Part shown: positions 1-7,919 of the stretch, in pieces
Layout of the letters: the number at the start of each line of letters is the position of its first letter
Numbering within the stretch: the stretch's first letter is position 1
Source: Nitrospirota bacterium
GTDB taxonomy: Bacteria; Nitrospirota; Nitrospiria; Nitrospirales; NS-4
NCBI GenBank assembly: GCA_005877565.1
Contig: VBOK01000067.1
Location: 1-9,588 of the forward strand
Reading direction: 5' to 3'
Length of the DNA stretch: 9,588 nt
Notes under the pieces: model-generated
Told to the model about the DNA's origin: nothing
What the model saw: only the letters and a program-made list of their open reading frames with translations
Database searches by the model: none
Program-made: the position numbers and the translations under genes

Positions 1-239
1 ACCTCTCCGTTATCGAAGCCAAGGTCAAAGAACGCGAGGCGCTCGAAGCCAATCTGCGGTTTGTGGGGATCAAAGGGAAACGGGACCTCCTCGCGGTGCT
101 GACGCCCGAGCAACGTGACAAACTGAGGGCCATCCGCGAAGAGATGCGGGAGTCCCACCGAGCGCAGATGTTCAGCAGCCAAGGTAGAGAGAAGACTGAT
201 CGCGAGAGATGGCCGAAGGAGAGAACCCGACGCCGGTAA
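1..239 (+). CDS. Spy/CpxP-like periplasmic protein, 3' end only
   Basis: The first full codon is at position 3 and the TAA stop is at 237-239, leaving 78 visible residues; the start lies left of the window. The visible part is highly charged and predicted helical. It contains LTPEQRDKLRAIREEM at about visible residues 33-48, and LTPEQ matches the LTxxQ signature of the Spy/CpxP/ZraP group. Those proteins are small periplasmic helical chaperones or metal-stress sensors. The tail is very basic (ends RTRRR). It lies on the same strand as mdtABC and 119 bp upstream, with no clear terminator between, so co-transcription is plausible. In E. coli, spy and mdtABC share BaeR control, which fits this neighbourhood. 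Family membership is inferred from one motif and composition. The signal peptide and any first LTxxQ motif cannot be seen, and a metal-sensor (ZraP/CnrX-like) role is equally possible. Confidence 0.7.
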   Translation, partial: LSVIEAKVKEREALEANLRFVGIKGKRDLLAVLTPEQRDKLRAIREEMRESHRAQMFSSQGREKTDRERWPKERTRRR

Positions 240-309
240 TGCCCGGCCTCATTGGAGTGCAGACGCTGGTGGCTGATGACCTCGGGCACCATGATCGTAG
301 GAGACAACA

Positions 310-348
310 ATGACGACAAGCGCAGATCGGTTGACGCGCTTTTCCTAG
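310..348 (+). CDS. possible 12-codon leader ORF before mdtA
   Basis: An ATG at 310 is preceded by AGGAG at 299-303 with a 6-nt spacer, the best Shine-Dalgarno sequence in the 240-358 gap. It would encode MTTSADRLTRFS and stop at TAG 346-348, 10 nt before the mdtA ATG. The mdtA start itself has only a weak AGG at 347-349, so ribosomes finishing the leader could re-initiate on mdtA. A second short ORF (291-362, 23 residues) overlaps the mdtA start as ATGA but has no good ribosome site. Neither peptide is recognisable, and such short ORFs arise by chance, so this is only a candidate. Confidence 0.22.
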   Translation: MTTSADRLTRFS

Positions 349-358
349 GCCGACGACG

Positions 359-1627
359 ATGACGTTCACTCAAGAACCCAAGAAGGATGACATACCGGGG
401 TCCATTCGTTTTGCAAGCTTGGTGAAACGGTGGTTGATCGGGCTGCTGGCGGCCTGTCTTCTCGGCATTGGCGTCTATGCCCTTTTGTCCGAGTCGAATG
501 AGGAGCCGTCGCGCGCCGCCGGCCGGGGAACAAATCCCAAGGGGCGCTCCGTGCCGGTCGTGGCTGCGGCAGCGAAGGCGGGCGACATTGGCATCTATCT
601 CAACGGATTGGGGTCTGTCGTGCCGTTCAATACGGTGACCGTGAAGAGCCGCGTAGACGGGCAATTGATGAAGGTGCTGTTTCAGGAAGGCCAGATCGTT
701 CGCACGGGCGACCTGCTGGCCCAAATCGATCCGCGCCCCTTCGAAGTGCAACTGACCCAGGCTGAAGTCCAGATGGCGCGCGATCTGGCGCAGCTCAAGA
801 ATGCCCGGATCGACCTGGAGCGCTACCGGGATCTGTACAAGCAGGACTACATCCCGAAGCAGCAGCAGGATACCCAGGAAGCGTTGGTCCGCCAGCTGGA
901 AGGAGTGGTGAAGGCCGATCAGGGGCAGATCGACAACGCCAAGCTGCAACTCACTTATGCCCGCATCACCGCGCCCATCAACGGGCGAGTGGGATTGCGC
1001 CTCGTGGATCCCGGGAACATGGTACGCGCGAGCGATCCCAACGGGCTGCTGGTCATCACGCAACTCCAGCCCATCACGGTCGTGTTCACCATTGCCGAAG
1101 ACAGTCTTCCACCCGTGCTCGCGAAGATCAAAGCCGGGGGGCCACTCACGGTCGAGGCCTTCGATCGAGAGCAAAAGCGATTGCTGGCCACGGGAACCCT
1201 GCTGACGGTGGACAACCAGATTGATCCGAACACCGGCACGGTGCGGCTGAAGGCGGTCTTCCAGAACGACAACAATGAATTGTTCCCCAACCAGTTCGTC
1301 AACGCGCGTCTGCTCTTGGACGTCAGGCATGGGGCGACACTCGTTCCATCGGTCGCCATTCAACGGGGGCCTCAAGGCACCTTCGTGTATGTCGTGAAGC
1401 AGGACCAGACGGTCGACGTGAGGACAGTCACCGTCGGCGTTACCCATGGCGAGGAAGCATCCATTGATGCGGGTCTGTCGCCCGAGGAGCTCGTCGTGGT
1501 GGACGGCACCGAGAAGCTGCGAGGGGGGAGCAAGGTGGAAGTCCGGATCTCGGGCGGCGTGCCTTCAAAAGAAGCAGACCAGCCGCCCACAGGAGCCGAG
1601 ACGCCGCGGAGAGGAACACAGACGTGA
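359..1627 (+). CDS. mdtA: MdtA-type RND efflux periplasmic adaptor (membrane fusion protein)
   Basis: This 422-residue adaptor would link the MdtB/MdtC inner-membrane pump to an outer-membrane channel. A short cytoplasmic N-terminus is followed by one membrane anchor at about residues 25-43 (WLIGLLAACLLGIGVYALL). The two halves of the lipoyl (biotinyl-lipoyl-like) domain are at about 92-125 (SRVDGQLMKVLFQEGQ) and 200-222 (ARITAPINGRVGL), and flank an alpha-helical hairpin at about 127-197. A beta-barrel domain follows at about 238-320 (DNQIDPNTGTVRLKA, LFPNQFVNARLLL), then a membrane-proximal domain to about 396. From memory, E. coli MdtA has nearly the same wording in these stretches and a similar length. 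The ATG at 359 is the only ATG in the ORF upstream of the anchor; an in-frame TGA lies at 332-334. The last codons overlap the mdtB start as GTGA. The tail after residue 400 is Pro-rich and probably disordered. Confidence 0.93.
   Translation: MTFTQEPKKDDIPGSIRFASLVKRWLIGLLAACLLGIGVYALLSESNEEPSRAAGRGTNPKGRSVPVVAAAAKAGDIGIYLNGLGSVVPFNTVTVKSRVDGQLMKVLFQEGQIVRTGDLLAQIDPRPFEVQLTQAEVQMARDLAQLKNARIDLERYRDLYKQDYIPKQQQDTQEALVRQLEGVVKADQGQIDNAKLQLTYARITAPINGRVGLRLVDPGNMVRASDPNGLLVITQLQPITVVFTIAEDSLPPVLAKIKAGGPLTVEAFDREQKRLLATGTLLTVDNQIDPNTGTVRLKAVFQNDNNELFPNQFVNARLLLDVRHGATLVPSVAIQRGPQGTFVYVVKQDQTVDVRTVTVGVTHGEEASIDAGLSPEELVVVDGTEKLRGGSKVEVRISGGVPSKEADQPPTGAETPRRGTQT
1608..1616 (+). promoter_or_regulatory. 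ribosome binding site supporting the GTG start of mdtB
   Basis: GGAGAGGAA lies inside the end of mdtA, 7 nt before GTG 1624-1626. It supports GTG as the mdtB start. The protein then begins MNPSRLFILRPVAT, which matches where the first transmembrane helix of MdtB-type proteins should begin. With the 4-nt overlap this favours coupled translation of mdtA and mdtB. Confidence 0.6.
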
Positions 1628-4600
1628 ACCCGTCCCGCCTTTTCATCCTGCGGCCGGTCGCGACGTCCCTGTCCATGGCCGCCATTCTGCTCGCCGGCGC
1701 CATCGCGTACCGGCAGTTAGCGGTTTCCGCCTTGCCGCAAGTCGATTACCCGACCATCCAAGTCATGGCCTTCTACCCGGGCGCAAGTCCGGACGTGATG
1801 GCCTCGTCAGTCACCGCTCCGTTAGAGCGCCAGTTCGGGCAGATGCCTGGGCTGAACCAGATGACCTCCACCAGCTCCGGCGGCAGCTCGGTCATCACGG
1901 TGCAATTCAGTCTGGATCTCAGTTTGGACGTCGCCGAGCAGGAAGTGCAGGCCGCGATCAATGCGGCCGCCACGTTTTTGCCGCGGGATCTGCCGAACCC
2001 GCCCGTCTATAGTAAGGTCAATCCGGCGGACGCGCCGATACTGACCCTCGCGCTCACGTCAAAGACCTTGCCCCTGTCCCAGGTCGAAGATCTCGCGGAA
2101 ACCCGGTTCGCCCAGAAGATTTCGCAGTTGTCGGGCGTGGGGCTCGTCAGCATCAGCGGCGGGCAGCGGCCGGCCGTGCGGATTCAAGCCAACCCGACTG
2201 CCCTGGCCGCCTACGGATTGACCCTTGAAGACCTGCGCACGGTGGTGGCTGCCGCCAACGTCAATCAAGCCAAGGGCGCGTTCGACGGCCCGCGACGGGC
2301 TTCGATCATCGGCGCGAACGATCAGCTCCTGTCGAGCAAGGACTACCGGCCGCTGATCGTCGCCTATCGCAACGGCGCGCCGGTGCAGTTGTCCGACGTC
2401 GCCGATGCGATCGACGATGCCGAGAACGTGAAGCAGGCCGCCTGGATGAACGAGACCCCGGCGGTGATCGTGAACATCCAGCGCCAACCGGGCGCCAACG
2501 TCATCGAGGTCGTGGATCGAATCAAGAGGCTGCTGCCGCAACTTCAAAGCTCGTTGCCGTCGTCCATCCACGTCTCCGTGCTGACCGACCGCACCACGAC
2601 CATTCGCGCATCAGTCCGGGACGTGCAGTTCGAGCTGATGCTGGCGGTCGCGCTGGTCGTGATGGTGATCTTCCTGTTCCTGCGCACCCTCTCCGGCACC
2701 GTCATCCCCGGCGCCGCCGTGCCATTGTCCCTGGTGGGCACCTTCGGGGCCATGTACCTGCTGGGGTTCAGCCTGAACAACCTGAGCTTGATGGCCCTGA
2801 CGATTTCGACCGGCTTTGTCGTGGATGATGCGATTGTCATGATCGAAAATATATCCCGATATATCGAAGAGGGCGACTCGCCGCTGCAGGCCGCGCTCAA
2901 GGGCTCCCAGCAGATCGCCTTCACCATCTTGTCTTTGACGATCTCACTCATCGCCGTGCTAATTCCGCTGCTGTTCATGCAGGACGTGGTGGGACGGCTG
3001 TTCCGGGAGTTTGCAATCACCCTCGGCGTGACGATCCTCATCTCGGCCGTGGTGTCGCTGACCCTCACGCCGATGATGTGCGCGAGGCTGCTTCGCCACA
3101 CGCCAAAACAACAACAAGGTACGTTCTACCGCTGGTCCCAACAGATGTTCGACCGGACGATCGCGCTCTACGGGACGACGTTGCGCTGGGTGCTGGGTCA
3201 CCAGGCCGCCACGCTGATGGTGGCCGTGGGAACATTGGTCCTGACCGTGCTGCTCTACATCGTCGTACCCAAAGGCTTCTTCCCGATCCAGGACGCCGGA
3301 GTGATCCTGGGGATCTCCGAAGCGCCGCAAACCGTCTCGTTCCCGGCGATGGCCGCCCGCCAGCAGGCCCTGGCCCGGGTGATCCTGAAGGATCCGGCGG
3401 TAGAAAGCCTCTCCTCGTTCATCGGAGTGGACGGCACCAACACCACGCTCAACAGCGGGCGCATCCAGATCAACCTGAAGCCCCTGGCCGATCGGAAGGT
3501 CAGCGCGAGCGAGGTGATCCTCCGCCTGCAACCGGAACTGGCGAAGGTTGAAGGCGTCAACCTGTTCATGCAGCCGGTGCAGGATCTCACGGTCGAGGAT
3601 CGCGTCAGCCGCACGCAGTACCAGTACAGCCTGGAGGATCCAGACATCAAGGAACTGAATGCATGGGCACCCAAGTTCGTGGATGCCCTGCGAACGCTCC
3701 CGGAGCTTCGCGACGTGAGCAGCGATCAACAGGATCAAGGACTGCAGGCCTCGCTCGTGATCGACCGCCGCACTGCGTCCCGGCTCGGCATCACCCCGCA
3801 GATGATCGACGACACTCTCTACGATGCCTTCGGGCAACGGATCGTGTCCACGATGTTCACGCAGTTGAACCAGTACCGCGTCGTCCTCGAAGTGAAGCCC
3901 GAGTTCCAGCAGGGGCCCAGCGCGCTCCAGGACATCTATGTCCGCTCCTTATACGGCGGTCAGGTTCCCTTGGGCACGTTCACGCAGTTCACGGAAGCGA
4001 CGGCTCCGCTCGTCGTGAGCCACCAGGGGCAGTTCCCGGCCGTGATGGTGTCGTTTAATCTGGCGCCGGGAGCGTCACTCGGAGACGCAGTGCGCGCGAT
4101 CGAAGCGGTCACGCAGCAGATCGGCCTGCCGGCCAGCATCCGCGGCAGCTTTCAGGGCACGGCGCAGGCTTTCCAGGCCTCGCTGACCAACGAGCCGCTG
4201 CTGATCCTGGCGGCGCTGGTGACGGTCTACATCGTGCTCGGGGTCCTGTACGAGAGCTACATCCACCCGCTCACCATCCTGTCCACGCTGCCGTCGGCAG
4301 GGGTGGGCGCGATCCTCGCGCTCTTGCTCTTCAGGACGGACCTGAGCGTGATCGCGCTGATCGGCATCATCCTATTAATCGGCATCGTGAAGAAGAACGC
4401 GATCATGATGATCGACTTCGCCCTGGACGCGGAGCGCAAGGAGGGAAAGAGCCCGGTCGAGGCGATCTACGAGGCCTCGTTGCTGCGCTTCCGTCCCATC
4501 ATGATGACGACGATGGCGGCGCTGCTAGCGGCGTTGCCACTGGCGGTGAGCACGGGTGTGGGAGCGGAGCTGCGCCGGCCGCTGGGCATTGCGATCGTCG

Positions 4601-4752
4601 GGGGGCTGATCCTCAGCCAGATGCTGACGCTCTATACGACGCCGGTGGTGTACCTCGCCTTCGACCGACTGGCGAAGCGCGTCGGGGAGCGCAGCGCCTC
4701 ACGGTCGGGGACAGATTTCAAATCTGTTCCCCCTACACCGAGGCCGTCATGA
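1624..4752 (+). CDS. mdtB: MdtB-type RND multidrug efflux transporter subunit
   Basis: This 1,042-residue inner-membrane proton/drug antiporter has the full HAE1/AcrB-type RND length. The first transmembrane helix is at about 8-30, followed by a large periplasmic loop, TM2-TM6 with GFVVDDAIVMIEN (D401 and D402, the TM4 proton-relay pair), and TM7 at about 528-548 ending in the VPKGFFP motif. After the second periplasmic loop come TM8-TM12 with GIVKKNAIMMIDFA (lysines 923/924, TM10). Phrases such as SRLFILRPVAT, DVAEQEVQAAINAA, NPPVYSKVNPAD and SGGQRPAVR match E. coli MdtB rather than MdtC, and the gene order (adaptor, B, C) agrees. In E. coli, MdtB and MdtC form a B2C hetero-trimer. The start is GTG with a good ribosome site. 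The last residues, about 1028-1042, are not conserved pump sequence: they come from a palindromic element at 4707-4732 and run into the mdtC start (ATGA overlap). Substrates cannot be read from the sequence. Confidence 0.93.
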   Translation: MNPSRLFILRPVATSLSMAAILLAGAIAYRQLAVSALPQVDYPTIQVMAFYPGASPDVMASSVTAPLERQFGQMPGLNQMTSTSSGGSSVITVQFSLDLSLDVAEQEVQAAINAAATFLPRDLPNPPVYSKVNPADAPILTLALTSKTLPLSQVEDLAETRFAQKISQLSGVGLVSISGGQRPAVRIQANPTALAAYGLTLEDLRTVVAAANVNQAKGAFDGPRRASIIGANDQLLSSKDYRPLIVAYRNGAPVQLSDVADAIDDAENVKQAAWMNETPAVIVNIQRQPGANVIEVVDRIKRLLPQLQSSLPSSIHVSVLTDRTTTIRASVRDVQFELMLAVALVVMVIFLFLRTLSGTVIPGAAVPLSLVGTFGAMYLLGFSLNNLSLMALTISTGFVVDDAIVMIENISRYIEEGDSPLQAALKGSQQIAFTILSLTISLIAVLIPLLFMQDVVGRLFREFAITLGVTILISAVVSLTLTPMMCARLLRHTPKQQQGTFYRWSQQMFDRTIALYGTTLRWVLGHQAATLMVAVGTLVLTVLLYIVVPKGFFPIQDAGVILGISEAPQTVSFPAMAARQQALARVILKDPAVESLSSFIGVDGTNTTLNSGRIQINLKPLADRKVSASEVILRLQPELAKVEGVNLFMQPVQDLTVEDRVSRTQYQYSLEDPDIKELNAWAPKFVDALRTLPELRDVSSDQQDQGLQASLVIDRRTASRLGITPQMIDDTLYDAFGQRIVSTMFTQLNQYRVVLEVKPEFQQGPSALQDIYVRSLYGGQVPLGTFTQFTEATAPLVVSHQGQFPAVMVSFNLAPGASLGDAVRAIEAVTQQIGLPASIRGSFQGTAQAFQASLTNEPLLILAALVTVYIVLGVLYESYIHPLTILSTLPSAGVGAILALLLFRTDLSVIALIGIILLIGIVKKNAIMMIDFALDAERKEGKSPVEAIYEASLLRFRPIMMTTMAALLAALPLAVSTGVGAELRRPLGIAIVGGLILSQMLTLYTTPVVYLAFDRLAKRVGERSASRSGTDFKSVPPTPRPS
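4707..4732. repeat. 26-nt palindromic element inside the 3' end of mdtB
   Basis: Arms GGGGACAGATTT (4707-4718) and AAATCTGTTCCCC (4720-4732) flank a single central C. They pair almost perfectly, with one bulged T at 4728. Flanking CGGT (4702-4705) and ACCG (4737-4740) could extend the pairing. As RNA it would fold into a hairpin of about 11 bp ending 16 nt before the mdtC ATG; a GAGG at 4740-4743 could serve as the mdtC ribosome site. In the mdtB frame the element reads GTDFKSVPP. I recall TDFKSVP as a peptide recurring in unrelated predicted proteins of GC-rich bacteria, as expected of a dispersed REP-like element, but I could not search. Only one copy is present in this window. Confidence 0.7.
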
Positions 4753-7700
4753 ACATCTCGGCCCTCTTCATCCGCCGGCCGGTCGCGACGACTCTTCTGA
4801 CGATCGCAATCGCGCTTGTCGGGGCCGTTGCCTTTCGTTTGCTTCCGATCGCGGCACTGCCCACGGTGGACTTTCCGACGATTTCCGTGTCGGCGACCCT
4901 GCCGGGCGCGAGTCCCGAGGACATGGCGACGTCGGTGGCGGCCCCGCTCGAGCGCCAGTTCGGGCGCATCGCGGGCGTGACCGAAATGACCTCGACGAGC
5001 TACCTCGGCTCGACCAGCATCGTCCTGCAATTTGATCTGACCCGGAATATCGACGGCGCCGCACGGGACGTCCAGGCGGCGATCAATGCGGCGCGAAGTT
5101 ACCTGCCGATCGCGCTCCCATACAATCCGACGTACCGCAAGGTCAATCCCGCGGATGCGCCCATTTTCATCCTGGCGCTGACCTCTGACACCATGAGCCG
5201 GGGACAGATGTACGACGCGGCGTCCAGCGTCCACCAACAGAAGTTGTCCCAGGTGGAGGGCGTCGGCCAGGTGTTCGTGGGCGGCGGCTCACTCCCTGCC
5301 GTGCGCGTCGAGCTCAATCCGATGGCCCTGAACAAATACGGCATCGGCCTGGAGGATGTCCGCCGGGTCTTGAGCAGCACCAATGTGAATCGGCCGAAGG
5401 GGAAGATGGCGGATGGGGTCCGGATGTGGGAGATCCAGACGAATGATCAGATGCGCAAGGCCGACGAGTACATGCCGCTGATCGTCACGTACCGGAGCGG
5501 CGCGGCGGTGCAATTGTCGGACGTGGCCAAGGTCGAAGACTCGGTCGAGGATCTGCGTACGACTGGGCTGTCCAAAGGCAAGCCGTCGGTGGTGGTCGTC
5601 ATCTTCCGGCAGCCGGGGGCGAATATCATCGAGACGGTGGACCACATCCGCGAGGTGCTTCCGCAGTTGGAGGCCTCCATTCCCAGAGCGATCACCCTAT
5701 CCATCGTGCTAGACCGGACCCCGACGATCCGTGCCTCCCTGCACGATGTGGAGCGGACGCTGCTGATCTCGGTCACGCTCGTGATTCTGGTGGTGTTCGC
5801 CTTCCTGCGCAACGTCCGGGCCACGCTGATCCCGAGCGTGGCGGTGCCGGTCTCGCTGATCGGCACCTTCGGGGCGATGTATCTGTGCGGCTACAGCCTG
5901 GATAACCTGTCCCTCATGGCGCTCACGATCGCGACCGGCTTTGTGGTGGATGATGCCATCGTGGTGCTTGAGAACATCACCAGGTACCGGGAGCAGGGCG
6001 TGCCTCCTTTCGAGGCGGCGTTGCGCGGGGCGAAGGAAATCGCGTTCACCGTCCTGTCCATGAGCCTCTCGCTGGTCGCCGTGTTCATACCGATTCTGTT
6101 GATGGGCGGCATCGTCGGCCGCCTGTTCCGCGAGTTCGCGGTGGTGCTCTCCACGGCCATCGTCATTTCGCTCATCCTATCGCTCACCACCACTCCCATG
6201 ATGTGCGCCATGTTCCTCAGGTCGGAGAAAGCGCGCGCCCATGGATTGCTGTACAGGGCGAGTGAGCGGGCCTTCCATGGGATGTTGTCGCGGTACGAAA
6301 AGACTCTGTCCTGGGCCTTGCGGCATCCGCGTTTCATGCTCGCCCTGACCCTCGCCACCGTCGCGCTCAACATTTACCTGTTCGTCATCGTTCCGAAAGG
6401 CTTTTTCCCGCAGCAGGACACCGGACGCCTGATGGGTTCGATTCAGGCGGCGCAGGACACCTCCTATCAGGCGATGCGTCAGAAGCTGACACAGGTGGTG
6501 GAGATCATCAAGAACGATCCGGCCGTCGAATCCGTGACGGGGTTCAGCGGCGGCGGGGCCGGCGGGACCACGACGAACACCGGACGCATGTTCGTGGGGC
6601 TGAAGCCGCTCGCGGAGCGGAAGCTGAGCGCGGATCAGGTGATCGCGCGGCTGCGCGGCAAGCTCGCCGGGATACCGGGCGCGCCGACCTATCTCCAGGC
6701 GACCCAGGACGTGCGTATCGGCGGGAGGCGGAGCAATGCGCAATACGAGTACACGCTCCAGGGAGACGACCTGGCGGAGTTGAACGCCTGGGCCCCGCGT
6801 GTCGAGCAGAAGCTGCGGTCGTTACCGCAGTTGGCGGACGTGAATAGCGACCAGCAGGACCGAGGGCTGCAGTCCTCGGTGGTGTTCGACCGCAGCACCG
6901 CCTCGCGGTTGGGCATCACACCGCAGCTCATCGACGACACCCTCTACGACGCGTTCGGCCAACGGCAGGTCTCGATCATGTACACGCCGCTCAACCAGTA
7001 TCACGTCGTGATGGAGGTGGCCCCGCAGTATTGGCAACGCCCCGACACGCTGCAGGACATCTACGTGCGCTCTCCCAAGGGAGCGCAAGTGCCGCTCAGT
7101 ACCTTCGCGCGTTACGAGCAGACGTCGACCGCGCTCTCGGTCAGCCATCAGGGGCAGTTTCCGGCGATCACGATCTCGTTTAACTTGTCGCCGGAGGTGG
7201 CGCTCGGAGACGCGGTCAGGGCGATCGAGAGGGCCACGCGGGAAATCGGCCTGCCGGCCGGTATTCGCGGCAGCATGCAGGGGACAGCGCAGGCCTTTCA
7301 GGCCTCGCTGGCCAACCAGCCGCTGCTGATTCTTGCCGCGTTGGTTACGGTGTACATCGTGCTCGGCATCCTGTACGAGAGCTACATCCATCCGATCACG
7401 ATCCTGTCCACGTTGCCCTCCGCCGGCGTCGGCGCGATCCTCGCCCTGATGCTCTTTCACACGGAGCTGAGCATCATCGCGCTGATCGGCATCATTCTGC
7501 TGATCGGCATCGTGAAGAAGAACGCGATCATGATGATTGACTTCGCGCTGGACGCGGAGCGTAAGGAAGGGAAGAATTCGGCCGACGCGATCTACGAGGC
7601 CTGTTTGCTGAGATTTCGGCCGATCATGATGACGACGATGGCGGCGATGCTAGGGGCCATGCCGCTGGCGCTGGGGACCGGTCTGGGCTCCGAGCTGCGC

Positions 7701-7865
7701 CGGCCGCTGGGCATTGCCATCGTCGGCGGCCTGATCGTCAGCCAGATGCTGACGCTCTATACGACCCCAGTCGTGTACCTCTACCTCGACCGCCTGCGGC
7801 TGTGGTTCGAGCACCTGCGGGCTGGACGTGCGCAGCGGATGTCCTCCCCCCATCCGGCTCCCTAG
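4749..7865 (+). CDS. mdtC: MdtC-type RND multidrug efflux transporter subunit
   Basis: This 1,038-residue RND permease is the partner of MdtB. Its N-terminus (ALFIRRPVATTLL) and phrases such as NGAARDVQAAINAA-like DGAARDVQAAINAA, TYRKVNPADAPI, GGSLPAVRVELNP, EIQTNDQ and QDVRIGGRRSNAQYEYTL match E. coli MdtC rather than MdtB. The proton-relay pair D401/D402 sits in GFVVDDAIVVLEN and the TM10 lysines 923/924 in GIVKKNAIMMIDFA, at the same residue numbers as in MdtB. The two proteins align without a net gap to about residue 1010. Counted by eye, they agree at 57% of residues 1-170, 59% of 331-500, 65% of 671-840 and 87% of 841-1010. A Gly-rich stretch (GGGAGGTTT, about 601-609) lies in the second periplasmic loop. 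The start overlaps the mdtB stop as ATGA, with a modest GAGG upstream. The gene ends in a Ser/Pro-rich tail and a TAG stop. No MdtD or outer-membrane channel gene follows. Confidence 0.93.
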   Translation: MNISALFIRRPVATTLLTIAIALVGAVAFRLLPIAALPTVDFPTISVSATLPGASPEDMATSVAAPLERQFGRIAGVTEMTSTSYLGSTSIVLQFDLTRNIDGAARDVQAAINAARSYLPIALPYNPTYRKVNPADAPIFILALTSDTMSRGQMYDAASSVHQQKLSQVEGVGQVFVGGGSLPAVRVELNPMALNKYGIGLEDVRRVLSSTNVNRPKGKMADGVRMWEIQTNDQMRKADEYMPLIVTYRSGAAVQLSDVAKVEDSVEDLRTTGLSKGKPSVVVVIFRQPGANIIETVDHIREVLPQLEASIPRAITLSIVLDRTPTIRASLHDVERTLLISVTLVILVVFAFLRNVRATLIPSVAVPVSLIGTFGAMYLCGYSLDNLSLMALTIATGFVVDDAIVVLENITRYREQGVPPFEAALRGAKEIAFTVLSMSLSLVAVFIPILLMGGIVGRLFREFAVVLSTAIVISLILSLTTTPMMCAMFLRSEKARAHGLLYRASERAFHGMLSRYEKTLSWALRHPRFMLALTLATVALNIYLFVIVPKGFFPQQDTGRLMGSIQAAQDTSYQAMRQKLTQVVEIIKNDPAVESVTGFSGGGAGGTTTNTGRMFVGLKPLAERKLSADQVIARLRGKLAGIPGAPTYLQATQDVRIGGRRSNAQYEYTLQGDDLAELNAWAPRVEQKLRSLPQLADVNSDQQDRGLQSSVVFDRSTASRLGITPQLIDDTLYDAFGQRQVSIMYTPLNQYHVVMEVAPQYWQRPDTLQDIYVRSPKGAQVPLSTFARYEQTSTALSVSHQGQFPAITISFNLSPEVALGDAVRAIERATREIGLPAGIRGSMQGTAQAFQASLANQPLLILAALVTVYIVLGILYESYIHPITILSTLPSAGVGAILALMLFHTELSIIALIGIILLIGIVKKNAIMMIDFALDAERKEGKNSADAIYEACLLRFRPIMMTTMAAMLGAMPLALGTGLGSELRRPLGIAIVGGLIVSQMLTLYTTPVVYLYLDRLRLWFEHLRAGRAQRMSSPHPAP

Positions 7866-7919
7866 GGCAGTATACCCTCTTTCTCCAATGATCCTCTCAC
7901 GGCTAACTCCTGGGCGACG

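Noticed and set aside
232..247. Short hairpin GCCGG/CCGGC over the stop of the Spy-like gene as a terminator
   Set aside because: The stem is only 5 bp with a 6-nt loop and no T tract follows, so intrinsic termination is not supported.
331..358. TTGACG at 331-336 as a -35 promoter element for mdtA
   Set aside because: No TATAAT-like -10 lies at 16-18 nt spacing; the bases there read as GC-rich CGACGACGATG. It is not enough to call a promoter.
2959..3837. A 292-codon open frame on the minus strand, plus other long antisense frames across mdtA, mdtB and mdtC
   Set aside because: They lie wholly inside clear RND genes, have low-complexity Arg/Gly/His-rich content and match no family. They are expected shadows of GC-rich codon use.
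7864..7885. AGGG/CCCT hairpin in the 54-bp convergent gap as a shared terminator
   Set aside because: The stem is only 4 bp and followed by CTTTCTCC instead of a T run. Termination must occur near here, but this sequence does not show a clear signal.
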